A stretch of 16,756 nucleotides of DNA from Candidatus Helarchaeota archaeon (GCA_013375405.1 JABXJU010000086.1:1-16756); one strand, 5' to 3'. Numbered from the stretch's first letter, positions 1 to 7,139 are shown. Numbers and translations: made by a program. The notes: generated by a model not told the origin, from the sequence alone.

Positions 1-46
1 ATTATAATAATACAGACAAATAAAAGGATAGTGAGAGGCGAATAAA

Positions 47-268
47 ATGAGATGGTATCATCATATATCAATAATTGTTACCTGTGGGATTCTTTTTGGA
101 CTTTTATTTACAGGACTGATTACTTCAGCCATGATAGGTGGGTTCCGAGGACATGAGGGAGAATTTATGGCCTCTTTTTTGAAGAATTTCCTACCAGGTC
201 TAGGAATTGGTTTTTTATGCACTTGTTGTATTTACCCTTTCGCAATGATAGAAGCTAACATTTGGTAG
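47..268 (+). CDS. Small two-helix membrane protein, unknown function
   Basis: This 73-residue protein is not recognised. It has two hydrophobic stretches, about residues 7-30 and 47-68, separated by a short polar loop with Gly, Arg, His and Glu, so it is probably an integral membrane hairpin. The second stretch contains a cysteine cluster (C-T-C-C). A real gene is supported by a good Shine-Dalgarno-like GAGAGG at 33-38, eight bases before the ATG, and by an AT-rich TATA-like stretch at about 2-9. It ends 51 bases before the convergent aroA stop. No signal-peptidase site or catalytic motif is visible. The RBS makes translation plausible, but the function is unknown. Confidence 0.55.
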   Translation: MRWYHHISIIVTCGILFGLLFTGLITSAMIGGFRGHEGEFMASFLKNFLPGLGIGFLCTCCIYPFAMIEANIW

Positions 269-319
269 ACGATTCGTCAATATCGAAGGATAAGATTTCA
301 ACTACTAATAATGCACAAA

Positions 320-1624
320 TCACTCATTATTAATCAGCTGGAATTTTCCACCTAACTTTTTTAAATCTTCTAGAAAGGAAGGATAAGATACATTGATGCA
401 TTCTATATTTTTAATTAGAGTTTTCTCCTCAAGAGGCAGACTAGCAATGATCAAAGCCATTGCTATCCTGTGATCATTGTAAGATTCCAAAACTGCACCC
501 TTGTGTCTAGAACTCCCATTAATTATGAGCGCATCTGGTAATTCTTTGATATCAACCTTCATTTTCTGTAATTCGGTCGTGATGGTATGTAATCGATCAC
601 TTTCTTTTATTCGTAGATGGGCTGCATTAAAAAGTTTTGATTGTTTAGGAATGAACGATGCCAAAACAGCTAGGATGGGGACAAGATCTGGAATATCGCT
701 ACAATCGATTTCAAAGGGATTCAAGGCATCTTTATTGACTGTCACAATTTTTTCTTTATGATTGATAGTAATATTGGCGCCGATGGCTTTTAGGATTTCG
801 AGGATTTGTTTGTCGCCTTGAGGATCCTCTTTATCTAAATTTGAGACCGATATACTACCATCTAGAATTGCGCCCGCCGTGAGGAAAAAGGAAGCTGATG
901 AAAAATCGCCAGGGATGGTGAATTCAATAGGATGATAGGTTTGGCTCCCTGGGATTTTATATATTCGCTGTGTGGAGTCATACTGATGCTTTATTCCGAA
1001 TTTATTCAACATATCACTGGTAATTGCAAGATAAGGGGTAGATTTTAGGGGGGTAGTTAGTTGGATAGTTACATCGGATTGGGCTAAAGGCGATGAGATT
1101 AGCAACCCTGAAATGAATTGGGAGCTGATATTGCCTGGAATTGAAACATGACCACCTTTTAATTTTTTTCCTTTAACAATAAGGGGGGGCGTTCCATCGT
1201 TATGCTCAGATTGACATTCAATTCCTAATTGTGTGAGAGCATCAAGCAAAGGACCCATGGGACGTTTCTGAATTGAGGCATCCCCAGTTAATTTTACGGT
1301 TCCTGGCACATGGGCTGTTAATGCGGTAATAAAGCGAATTGTGGATCCCGAATTTTCGACATCGATGGTTTTATCGGGAATTTGAAATTGTTTAATACCT
1401 CTTATGATGAGTCTATCTCTCTCTTCTAAAATTTCTGCCCCTAAAGCGCGCATCGCTTGTATGGAAGCTATAGTATCTTGCCCTATAAGGGGTTCTTTTA
1501 TAATAGAAGTTCCATCTGCTAAAGCCCCCATAATAACGGCGCGATGTGTATAACTTTTGGAAGGCGGAGCTCGAATTTTACCCATTAAGCGAGGACTAGG
1601 AAATACCTCAATATCCAACTTCAA
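320..1624 (-). CDS. aroA: 3-phosphoshikimate 1-carboxyvinyltransferase (EPSP synthase)
   Basis: Cytosolic enzyme that joins phosphoenolpyruvate to shikimate 3-phosphate, the sixth step of the shikimate pathway. The family motifs are present in order: S-K-S-Y-T-H-R at 22-28 (substrate Lys and Ser), N-S-G-S-T-I-R at 91-97, R-P-M-G-P at 121-125, S-S-Q at 167-169, the catalytic Asp in D-I-P-D-L-V-P (Asp313), R-I-K-E-S-D-R-L at 338-345 and N-D-H-R-I-A-M-A at 383-390. The length of 434 residues is normal. The first codon of the frame is TTG at 1624, but the AAGAGG ribosome site lies only two bases upstream of it. The TTG of codon 3 (1618-1616), eight bases from the site, may be the true start. The gene stands alone on the minus strand with its own promoter, away from the main aro operon. 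Confidence 0.96.
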   Translation of the reverse strand: MKLDIEVFPSPRLMGKIRAPPSKSYTHRAVIMGALADGTSIIKEPLIGQDTIASIQAMRALGAEILEERDRLIIRGIKQFQIPDKTIDVENSGSTIRFITALTAHVPGTVKLTGDASIQKRPMGPLLDALTQLGIECQSEHNDGTPPLIVKGKKLKGGHVSIPGNISSQFISGLLISSPLAQSDVTIQLTTPLKSTPYLAITSDMLNKFGIKHQYDSTQRIYKIPGSQTYHPIEFTIPGDFSSASFFLTAGAILDGSISVSNLDKEDPQGDKQILEILKAIGANITINHKEKIVTVNKDALNPFEIDCSDIPDLVPILAVLASFIPKQSKLFNAAHLRIKESDRLHTITTELQKMKVDIKELPDALIINGSSRHKGAVLESYNDHRIAMALIIASLPLEEKTLIKNIECINVSYPSFLEDLKKLGGKFQLINNE

Positions 1625-1630
1625 TGCCTC

Positions 1631-1647
1631 TTAATTACAGTAATTAA
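1631..1647. promoter_or_regulatory. Perfect 17-bp palindrome before aroA, candidate operator
   Basis: TTAATTAC-A-GTAATTAA is a perfect inverted repeat with 8-bp arms around one central base. It lies directly upstream of the aroA ribosome site (GAGG at 1627-1630) and downstream of the TATA-like box. A dimeric repressor bound here would block transcription or early elongation. It could also fold weakly in the RNA next to the ribosome site, although an A/T-rich stem with a one-base loop is unlikely to be stable. The operator role is inferred from symmetry and position only. Confidence 0.4.
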
Positions 1648-1680
1648 ACTCTTTTTTTCCCTCTTCAAAAAGAACCCAAC

Positions 1681-1689
1681 TATTTAAAT
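1681..1689 (-). promoter_or_regulatory. TATA-like box of aroA
   Basis: Read on the minus strand this is ATTTAAATA, close to the archaeal TATA consensus. A start site about 25 bases downstream would fall near 1655-1660. That gives a leader of about 35-40 bases that contains the palindrome and the AAGAGG ribosome site. It also indicates that aroA is transcribed separately from the GTPase locus upstream. Confidence 0.45.
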
Positions 1690-1724
1690 CGATTCCAATA
1701 GGGGAAAATTTAATTTAAAGGGGA

Positions 1725-1964
1725 TTAGAGATAATCATCGCTTTTTTCTTGGATTGCTTTGAAAATTAATTTCATTTTTTGGGTAAGGGTCATATTTTGA
1801 CTACGAATGAAGGCAGCATATCGGGAATAATTTTGCGCGCCTTCAGGATCCCCTTTTTGCTCGGATAAGTCAGCAATTTCATCTAAAACTTTAGCTGCTT
1901 CCTTTAAATAGCCTTTTTCAATAGCAATTTTGGCATCCTCTAGTGCCCCCTTTCGATCTTCCAA
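1725..1964 (-). CDS. Small helical TPR-like protein overlapping the GTPase gene
   Basis: A 79-residue, wholly helical, soluble protein with no family I can name. Residues 6-55 have the alternating small/large pattern of a TPR-type hairpin (A-x3-A-I-x2-G-x-L-x-E-A-A, then I-A-x-L-x-E-Q-x-G-D-x-x-x-A-x2-Y), followed by a basic helix. The only standard start codon in the frame is a TTG at 1964-1962, inside the last codons of the GTPase gene. The two reading frames overlap by 25 bases (1940-1964). No clear ribosome site precedes it, so translational coupling to the GTPase is likely. The overlap and shared strand suggest that the protein acts with the GTPase, perhaps as an adaptor or effector, but that is inference. 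Confidence 0.6.
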   Translation of the reverse strand: MEDRKGALEDAKIAIEKGYLKEAAKVLDEIADLSEQKGDPEGAQNYSRYAAFIRSQNMTLTQKMKLIFKAIQEKSDDYL

Positions 1965-2842
1965 CGATTGAAATTCTGCAAGAGTTTTCGCATTTGTAGC
2001 TGCCTTTCAGCCATAACTCTTAAAGCATAAATTCGCTGATTCACATCAATTGCAACAAGGGGAGTTACCTTATAGCCATAAACGCCACAATCTAATATAT
2101 CACTAATTTGTTCAACAGACATGGCCTCTGTCAGGTCCTGTTTATTTGCGATAACCGCAAGTCTTGCATAGGGAGCCTCTTTCCTACATAATTCTGTAAA
2201 AAACCTTGATTCATATACATTGTGTTCAGTTGAATCAACGATTAAAATGATTACATCGGATCCTCTCATAAATTGAGCCCAAACCTCTGCATACCTAACT
2301 TGTCCTGCTAAATCCCAGAGATACATCTCAAAATCTCCAATCGCGATTTCCGAAATATAACCTGTAATAGTTGGGATATGCCTTGTTGGTAGTTCTTCTT
2401 CTTTAATTAATTTAGTAATTGTTGTTTTTCCAACACCACTAAAGCCTACAAGCGAGATTTTTGGTCGTAACTCGCTCTTACTAGTTGTGACATCCTTTTC
2501 TATATCTTTATATGCTGCAGAGTCAGTAGATCCTTGTGTTAGAGGATTTCGGAATTTCTCGAGGAAATTATGACGAATAAATTTCATTTCCTCTTGTACT
2601 GGTTCATCTCTATCTGTAGGGTCGCAAATTAAAAGGAATATTAAACCGAATTCTACATTAGTAGCATAACATATCTTGAAATTAATAACCTGCATGAATT
2701 CAAGGACATCAACAACAAAATTTCTTAAGTAATCCTTTAGTGACTCAATCACTGGATGTAATGTTTCAGCGGGCAAGGATTTTCCATATTCTTTCTCATA
2801 AATCGTGACTTTATCCTTGAAAATAAGGACCTTTCTTAGCAT
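1940..2842 (-). CDS. Longin/roadblock-like domain fused to an Arf-like small GTPase
   Basis: Predicted GTP-binding switch protein of 300 residues. Residues 1-100 form an alpha/beta domain opening with M-L-R-K-V-L-I-F-K-D, the usual start of longin/roadblock-type folds. A polar linker spans about 101-127 and a Ras-superfamily G domain follows. The G motifs are intact: P-loop G-F-S-G-V-G-K-T at 133-140, switch I H-I-P-T-I with Thr158, switch II W-D-L-A-G-Q (Asp177, Gly180, Gln181), and N-K-Q-D at 233-236. The W-D-x-x-G-Q and N-K-Q-D forms are Arf-like. The frame opens at a TTG (2875), but AAGGAG lies about nine bases before the ATG at 2842, and that start places the first beta strand at the N terminus, so I chose it. 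There is no lipidation signal or membrane helix. It overlaps the TPR-like gene and is divergent from aroK. Confidence 0.88.
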   Translation of the reverse strand: MLRKVLIFKDKVTIYEKEYGKSLPAETLHPVIESLKDYLRNFVVDVLEFMQVINFKICYATNVEFGLIFLLICDPTDRDEPVQEEMKFIRHNFLEKFRNPLTQGSTDSAAYKDIEKDVTTSKSELRPKISLVGFSGVGKTTITKLIKEEELPTRHIPTITGYISEIAIGDFEMYLWDLAGQVRYAEVWAQFMRGSDVIILIVDSTEHNVYESRFFTELCRKEAPYARLAVIANKQDLTEAMSVEQISDILDCGVYGYKVTPLVAIDVNQRIYALRVMAERQLQMRKLLQNFNRWKIERGH

Positions 2843-2900
2843 TAGCGATTTCTCCTTAAAAATATCTTCTGTCAATGAAATTTTTTGGATACATCTTGTT

Positions 2901-2919
2901 TTATTAATTATTTTAATAA
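2901..2919. repeat. AT-only inverted repeat between divergent GTPase and aroK genes
   Basis: TTATTAA-TTATT-TTAATAA has 7-bp arms around a 5-base loop and sits midway between the divergent start codons. It could be a shared operator or part of overlapping promoters. The composition is entirely A/T, so a chance match is quite possible. Confidence 0.25.
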
Positions 2920-2936
2920 GTGTAATCTAAATGACG

Positions 2937-2948
2937 AAAATATATATT
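2937..2948 (+). promoter_or_regulatory. TATA-like box of aroK
   Basis: AAAATATATATT lies 48-59 bases before the aroK ATG. A start site about 25 bases downstream would give a leader of roughly 20-25 bases. The ribosome site in that leader is weak (GGTTGGT at about 2981-2987). Confidence 0.4.
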
Positions 2949-2995
2949 GGAATGTACTTTCAATGAGATTTGAAAAAAGTGGTTGGTAAAGACTT

Positions 2996-3517
2996 ATGAA
3001 AAAATCAAATATAGCGCTGATTGGGTTTATGGGCACTGGGAAGACGGTGATCGGGGCTAGACTCGCTGAAAGATTAGATAAAAAGTTTATGGAAATGGAT
3101 GAGCTGATAGTTCAAAAAGCGGGGAAGTCCATTCCAGATATATTTGCAGAGGATGGGGAGATACGCTTTCGAGAATATGAGATTCAGATTTGCAAAGAAG
3201 TCAGTCAAAAAAGGGAGGTTGTTATTGCATGTGGCGGTGGAGTAGTTTTAAATAAAATTAATATTGACTATTTAAAGCAGAGTTCTATAATTATCTGCCT
3301 ATATACCTCTTCAGAGATTATACTCCAACGAATTTCTAAAGATGGTAAAGAGACACGTCCCCTCCTTAATAAACCAGATCCTTTAGCAGAAATCCATAGA
3401 CTTCTAGAATTTCGTGCGCCATTCTATAATGCGGCTACAGAATATCAAATAGATACTTCAAATTTGAATGTAGATGAAGTTATGGAAAAAATTTGTGAGA
3501 TCTACGATTCAGATTAG
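2996..3517 (+). CDS. aroK: Shikimate kinase, bacterial P-loop type
   Basis: Cytosolic kinase that phosphorylates shikimate at the 3-hydroxyl with ATP. It is the NMP-kinase-fold enzyme of bacteria: Walker A G-F-M-G-T-G-K-T at 10-17, shikimate-binding Asp35, Arg59 in F-R-E-Y-E, G-G-G at 80-82, lid Arg in R-P-L-L (Arg121) and Arg140. These match, within a few residues, the positions of the known substrate-binding residues in bacterial AroK. The length of 173 residues is typical. Most archaea use an unrelated GHMP-family shikimate kinase, so this form is unusual in an otherwise archaeal pathway and suggests an old transfer. The gene converges on aroE with a 9-base overlap and has its own TATA-like box. 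Confidence 0.95.
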   Translation: MKKSNIALIGFMGTGKTVIGARLAERLDKKFMEMDELIVQKAGKSIPDIFAEDGEIRFREYEIQICKEVSQKREVVIACGGGVVLNKINIDYLKQSSIIICLYTSSEIILQRISKDGKETRPLLNKPDPLAEIHRLLEFRAPFYNAATEYQIDTSNLNVDEVMEKICEIYDSD

Positions 3518-4378
3518 ACCTAGGCCTTCTAAAACCATCTTTTTCATGAGAGGCACGGGAGCTTTTTTATCAGTCCAAAGTTCAAAAGCAGCAACTCCCT
3601 GGTAAACCAGCATCATGACTCCAGAGATGGCTTTTGCCTCTATAGCTTTGGCATCCTTCAACAATTTAGTTTCTAGAGGATTATACACCACATCGAACAC
3701 AACCAGATCCTCCCGAAGTAAATCCTTTGGAATCACACTATCATCAACCTTGGGATACATGCCTACAGGCGTCGCATTAATAAAAATATCTGCATCTTGG
3801 AGTTCTTTCGCAATTTTTTCAGAATCTGACTGATAACCATGTATCGTTCCCTTGAGTTTTTCATTTAACTCGTCGGTTAGGGTTTGAACGGAACTTTCCA
3901 CAATGTCAAATAAGATGAATTCTTTCGCATCCGGGGCAAAATTATAAGATATCGGGCGTGCAACTCCACCTGCGCCTATCATTACAATCTTTTTTCCCTT
4001 TAGATCTACGCCTTCTTCACTTAAAGAACGTACAGCACCTATACCATCTGTATTAGTACCATATAGATGCCCATCTTTATTCAGAATGGTATTAATTGCT
4101 CCAATATTTTCAGCAACAGGATCAATTTCATCCAAATATTGCATTGCGTTAATCTTATGAGGTACAGTTACATTCGCACCTTTCATATTAAATGCACGAA
4201 TTCCTTCAATTGCCTTTTTCACTTTATTATTATCGACGCGAAGTGCTACATAAACATAATCCAATCCTAGCTCTTTAAAAGCAGCATTATGCATTTTTGG
4301 TGACATACTATGCTCAACGGGATTCCCAATCAAAATAATCAATTGAGTTTTTCCAGTAATTCCCATTTTTTTGTTCAC
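3509..4378 (-). CDS. aroE: Shikimate dehydrogenase
   Basis: Reduces 3-dehydroshikimate to shikimate. Motifs seen: N-P-V-E-H-S-M-S-P at 19-27 (shikimate-binding Ser residues), N-V-T-V-P-H-K at 69-75 with catalytic Lys75, N-T-D at 109-111 with catalytic Asp111, dinucleotide loop G-A-G-G-V-A-R at 135-141, N-A-T-P-V-G-M at 201-207, Y-N-P at 232-234, and Gln260 in the last substrate helix. After the second Rossmann strand the sequence is L-F-D-I-V-E (Asp158) in place of the N-R-T motif of NADP enzymes, which hints at NAD preference. The GTG start (4378) overlaps the aroD stop as GTGA, a coupling arrangement. An in-frame ATG four codons later is an alternative. It is the last gene of the operon, and its 3' end overlaps aroK on the opposite strand. 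Confidence 0.95.
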   Translation of the reverse strand: MNKKMGITGKTQLIILIGNPVEHSMSPKMHNAAFKELGLDYVYVALRVDNNKVKKAIEGIRAFNMKGANVTVPHKINAMQYLDEIDPVAENIGAINTILNKDGHLYGTNTDGIGAVRSLSEEGVDLKGKKIVMIGAGGVARPISYNFAPDAKEFILFDIVESSVQTLTDELNEKLKGTIHGYQSDSEKIAKELQDADIFINATPVGMYPKVDDSVIPKDLLREDLVVFDVVYNPLETKLLKDAKAIEAKAISGVMMLVYQGVAAFELWTDKKAPVPLMKKMVLEGLGLI

Positions 4379-5067
4379 GCTCTGTTATATGATGTAAAAC
4401 TTTCTAACTTTTTTTTCATTTCCCCAATAGATATTTGTCCAGGTGCGGTCGGTTTATCCAACGCTGCAAAAGTGAATGCTGCTCCAAATATAGGGGAAAG
4501 AATTCTTGAAATAGTACCTTTACGACCCATCGCAAAGGCTATTATCTGAATATTATTTTCTTTTGCAAACTGCGGGAGGGAAAGCATTTTTAGATTATCT
4601 TCGATAGATTTAGCGGTTCCAATAATTTTGACATAGTCCGCTTTCTTTTGAACTGCGTCTAAAATTACTTCTTTCATTTGTGCTATCTCAGGAGTTTTCT
4701 GAAAATCATGAAATGAAAGAATGATCTTGACCTTATTTTTTTTCGCTTCGTTAATTAATCGAGTCAATTTGTCTTTATCTATGCTGAATTCAAGATCAAC
4801 AGCGTAAGGCTTCGCGTTAATACATTTATGAATTAATTCAAGTCTCTGATTTTCTTCAAAAGCAAACTGTCCACCCTCATCGGGCTTTCGGACTGTCAAT
4901 ATAAGCTTAGAATCAATACTTTTCACCAATTTAAGAAAATCTGCATTAAAAGGATTCTCAAAATGATCAACCCGGACTTCAATGAGGGAAACCTCTTGTT
5001 GGATAGCTTTACTGCTTTTATTAATTGCTGTGGCTACATCTTTGGAGCTTATAGCTATGCATATCAT
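4375..5067 (-). CDS. aroD: 3-dehydroquinate dehydratase, type I
   Basis: Class I Schiff-base dehydratase converting 3-dehydroquinate to 3-dehydroshikimate. Numbered from the TTG at 5079, the motifs are I-E-V-R-V-D (Glu34, Arg36, Asp38), T-V-R-K at 62-65, catalytic His124 in S-F-H-D-F, Schiff-base Lys151 in Y-V-K-I-I-G-T-A, M-G-R-K-G at 184-188, S-R at 191-192, and P-G-Q with Gln215. The frame opens at that TTG, but a weak RBS-like AGAG lies immediately before it. I prefer the ATG four codons later (5067), which gives M-I-C-I-A-I, the expected first strand, and 230 residues, typical of archaeal type I enzymes. The DHQ synthase II stop lies 17 bases upstream, and the 3' end overlaps aroE by 4 bases. 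Confidence 0.95.
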   Translation of the reverse strand: MICIAISSKDVATAINKSSKAIQQEVSLIEVRVDHFENPFNADFLKLVKSIDSKLILTVRKPDEGGQFAFEENQRLELIHKCINAKPYAVDLEFSIDKDKLTRLINEAKKNKVKIILSFHDFQKTPEIAQMKEVILDAVQKKADYVKIIGTAKSIEDNLKMLSLPQFAKENNIQIIAFAMGRKGTISRILSPIFGAAFTFAALDKPTAPGQISIGEMKKKLESFTSYNRA

Positions 5068-5084
5068 AAAAAAATGCAACTCTA

Positions 5085-6173
5085 CTATTTTTCGAGTACG
5101 TATTCCTCAACGTGCTTTCCGAAATGGCGCCCACCTTTCGGAACAAAATATACCAAAACTTGATCGCCTATTTTTAGTTCTGAAATAGATATAGGAATAG
5201 TATCATTTTTATCTCTTTTAACCAATCGAATTGTTTCTGCATTTTGGACGATTGTTTTTAAAATAGTATCACCAATTTGGGCTTCAATTAAGAGGAGGGG
5301 GCGTTTTTCTATTTTGGATCTTCCAACGGTTACGGTTCGCCCTCCACCATCAGTGTGAATCGCGAGGACTTCACTACCAGCCTTTATTTCAGAGAGGTAT
5401 TGTGTTTTTCCGTTTGGAAGTAAAATATAGGCATGGACTGCGCCTGCATTTACGCGAAATGGTCTTGGGTCAGCGAATTCAGAGGGTATGGATTCTGAGT
5501 GAATTAGAAAGAGCCCCATACTCTGAGATCCAATTAACATGCCTTCTCCAATAGAAAGTAATGAACATGTGTCAATGCACACCCGGTCGCCGGAGCCCAC
5601 TTCTTTTATATTGACAATTTTAGCTGGAGTTAATTCTAAAGTTATTTCTTCTTTAAGGAGTGCTTTTAATTGACTTATTTCGTCACTTGAACCAGGTTTA
5701 AAAACCACGCCATCAACGCCAAGTTCTAGAGTTTCAAACATGACTTTTGCTTCTTCGACACTGGTGACCTCAGCAATTAATTCAGTGTCCTTTTTATGGA
5801 GATCTGCAATTAGATTTTCCATAGGAATAATTTTCCAATCGGTTGCACTAATAACTACGACATTGCTTCCCAGATTTGCAGCATTAATAGCAGTTTGCTC
5901 ATCCTTCTTTTCTTTAACCGTAATCCAATGTCCAATACTTTCAGATTTTTTTGAATATTCTTCAATTTTTTGTTTATCTATTTCCTTATCTATGAGAATA
6001 TCAGGATTAAGAGTTTCTGAAAATGCATAAATAAAAACATTCCCTAACTCACGCAGTTTGTCTGAAATATCCTTTTCAATCAAAAAATTATTAATTCCTG
6101 ATGTCATTGCAGTAATAGCAGTTTCTTTTATTGCATTCCAATCAGTATCGAGGTGTAGAACTATCTTTTTCAT
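5085..6173 (-). CDS. aroB': 3-dehydroquinate synthase II (archaeal type)
   Basis: Archaeal enzyme that oxidatively deaminates and cyclises ADTH to 3-dehydroquinate with NAD; it is unrelated to bacterial AroB. The whole sequence has the look of this family (MJ1249-like): an N-terminal K-K-I-V-L-H-L-D-T-D-W-N stretch, then a TIM-like alternating half, then a conserved beta-rich C-terminal half with V-G-S-G-D-R-V-C-I-D-T, G-S-Q-S-M-G-L-F, R-P-F-R-V-N-A-G-A-V-H-A-Y and G-R-S-K-I-E-K-R-P-L. The frame is open back to 6239, inside the preceding gene. I chose the ATG at 6173 because AAAGAG lies about nine bases before it, the family begins at this K-K-I-V sequence, and the resulting 362 residues match the usual length. 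It follows ADTH synthase by 31 bases. Confidence 0.93.
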   Translation of the reverse strand: MKKIVLHLDTDWNAIKETAITAMTSGINNFLIEKDISDKLRELGNVFIYAFSETLNPDILIDKEIDKQKIEEYSKKSESIGHWITVKEKKDEQTAINAANLGSNVVVISATDWKIIPMENLIADLHKKDTELIAEVTSVEEAKVMFETLELGVDGVVFKPGSSDEISQLKALLKEEITLELTPAKIVNIKEVGSGDRVCIDTCSLLSIGEGMLIGSQSMGLFLIHSESIPSEFADPRPFRVNAGAVHAYILLPNGKTQYLSEIKAGSEVLAIHTDGGGRTVTVGRSKIEKRPLLLIEAQIGDTILKTIVQNAETIRLVKRDKNDTIPISISELKIGDQVLVYFVPKGGRHFGKHVEEYVLEK

Positions 6174-6204
6174 ACATATCAACTCTTTTTTCATATCTAA
6201 AAAA

Positions 6205-6987
6205 CTACAGAAGTTGTAGTGCTTCCTCAATTGAACCATTATCTTTTATTATTTTCGCAATGGCAGAGACCATACCAGTAGGGTTATCATGTTGAAAGAC
6301 ATTGCGCCCTGCCGCAACGCCAATCGCACCCGCTTTCATTGCATCCTTCACATTTTGCAGAAATTCACGATTAGTATCTACTTTTGGCCCACCCGCTATA
6401 ACTACAGGTACAGGTGATCCTTCAACAACGGGTTTGAATGATTCATAAGATCCCGTATAATTTGTTTTAATAATATCGGCACCTAATTCGGCGCCTACTC
6501 TAGCAGCATGGGCAACAACCTCGGGGTCGTAGGGGTCCTTAATATTTATCCCACGAGGATAAACCATACTAATAAGGGGTATTTGCCATTTATCACAAGC
6601 ATCTGAGATTTTTCCGAAAGATTCTAACATTTGTGCTTCAAATTTACTCCCTAAATTAACATGGATTGAAATTGCATCAACGCCTAATCGAACAGCTTCC
6701 TCAATGGACCCAACTGTAACTTTCCAGTTTGGTGTATCGCTAAGTTTTGTGCTCGCGGATAAATGGAGAATCATTCCACAGTTTGGGGTTTCTTCTAGAA
6801 GGCGAAAAATTCCTTTATGAAGAAGAATAGCAGTAGCTCCCCCCTGAACTACTTTTTGGATTGTTACCTTCATTTCACTCCATTTAAGCCCCCGTACAGG
6901 GCCAATGGTGATTCCATGGTCCATGGGTATGATTAGAGCTTTACCTTTGTCCAACATTCGACTTAAACGCACATCTTTACCCCTCAT
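6205..6987 (-). CDS. aroA': 2-amino-3,7-dideoxy-D-threo-hept-6-ulosonate (ADTH) synthase
   Basis: Class I aldolase-family enzyme that makes ADTH from aspartate semialdehyde and a ketose-phosphate-derived fragment, opening the archaeal route to aromatic amino acids. Motifs: M-D-H-G at 22-25 (catalytic Asp23), Y-P-R-G at 143-146 (catalytic Tyr143), Schiff-base Lys174 in I-I-K-T-N-Y-T-G, and phosphate-binding G-G at 199-200 and G-R-N-V at 227-230. The 260-residue length fits. Aldolases of this family also include fructose-bisphosphate aldolase. The DHQ synthase II gene directly downstream is what makes ADTH synthase the better call. The ATG start has AGGTGA eight bases upstream and a TATA-like box further up. 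It is the first gene of the four-gene operon. Confidence 0.93.
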   Translation of the reverse strand: MRGKDVRLSRMLDKGKALIIPMDHGITIGPVRGLKWSEMKVTIQKVVQGGATAILLHKGIFRLLEETPNCGMILHLSASTKLSDTPNWKVTVGSIEEAVRLGVDAISIHVNLGSKFEAQMLESFGKISDACDKWQIPLISMVYPRGINIKDPYDPEVVAHAARVGAELGADIIKTNYTGSYESFKPVVEGSPVPVVIAGGPKVDTNREFLQNVKDAMKAGAIGVAAGRNVFQHDNPTGMVSAIAKIIKDNGSIEEALQLL

Positions 6988-7036
6988 GAGTATTTCACCT
7001 AGGTAATGTTAAATTTCTTAAGATTAAAAAATTTGG

Positions 7037-7048
7037 TATATATATAAA
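7037..7048 (-). promoter_or_regulatory. TATA-like box of the aro operon
   Basis: On the minus strand this reads TTTATATATATA. A start site near 7012-7015 would leave a leader of about 25 bases that includes the AGGTGA ribosome site of ADTH synthase. It would drive the four-gene operon that ends with aroE. Confidence 0.5.
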
Positions 7049-7139
7049 ACTGGCGGATATTGAATGTTTTTCTCTCTCTATATTCCTTAGAAAAATAATT
7101 GATATGCTTCAAAACAAGAAATATTAAACTCTCATGGAG

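Noticed and set aside
501..761. Plus-strand open frame of 86 codons inside aroA
   Set aside because: It lies wholly within the antisense of a well-conserved EPSP synthase gene and shows no recognisable protein features or ribosome site.
2843..2875. TTG start giving 11 extra residues on the longin-GTPase
   Set aside because: AAGGAG lies about nine bases before the ATG at 2842, and the expected first strand of the domain begins right there.
6174..6239. Upstream extension of the DHQ synthase II frame into the ADTH synthase gene
   Set aside because: The extra 22 residues overlap the preceding gene, lack family similarity, and a better-spaced ribosome site serves the ATG at 6173.
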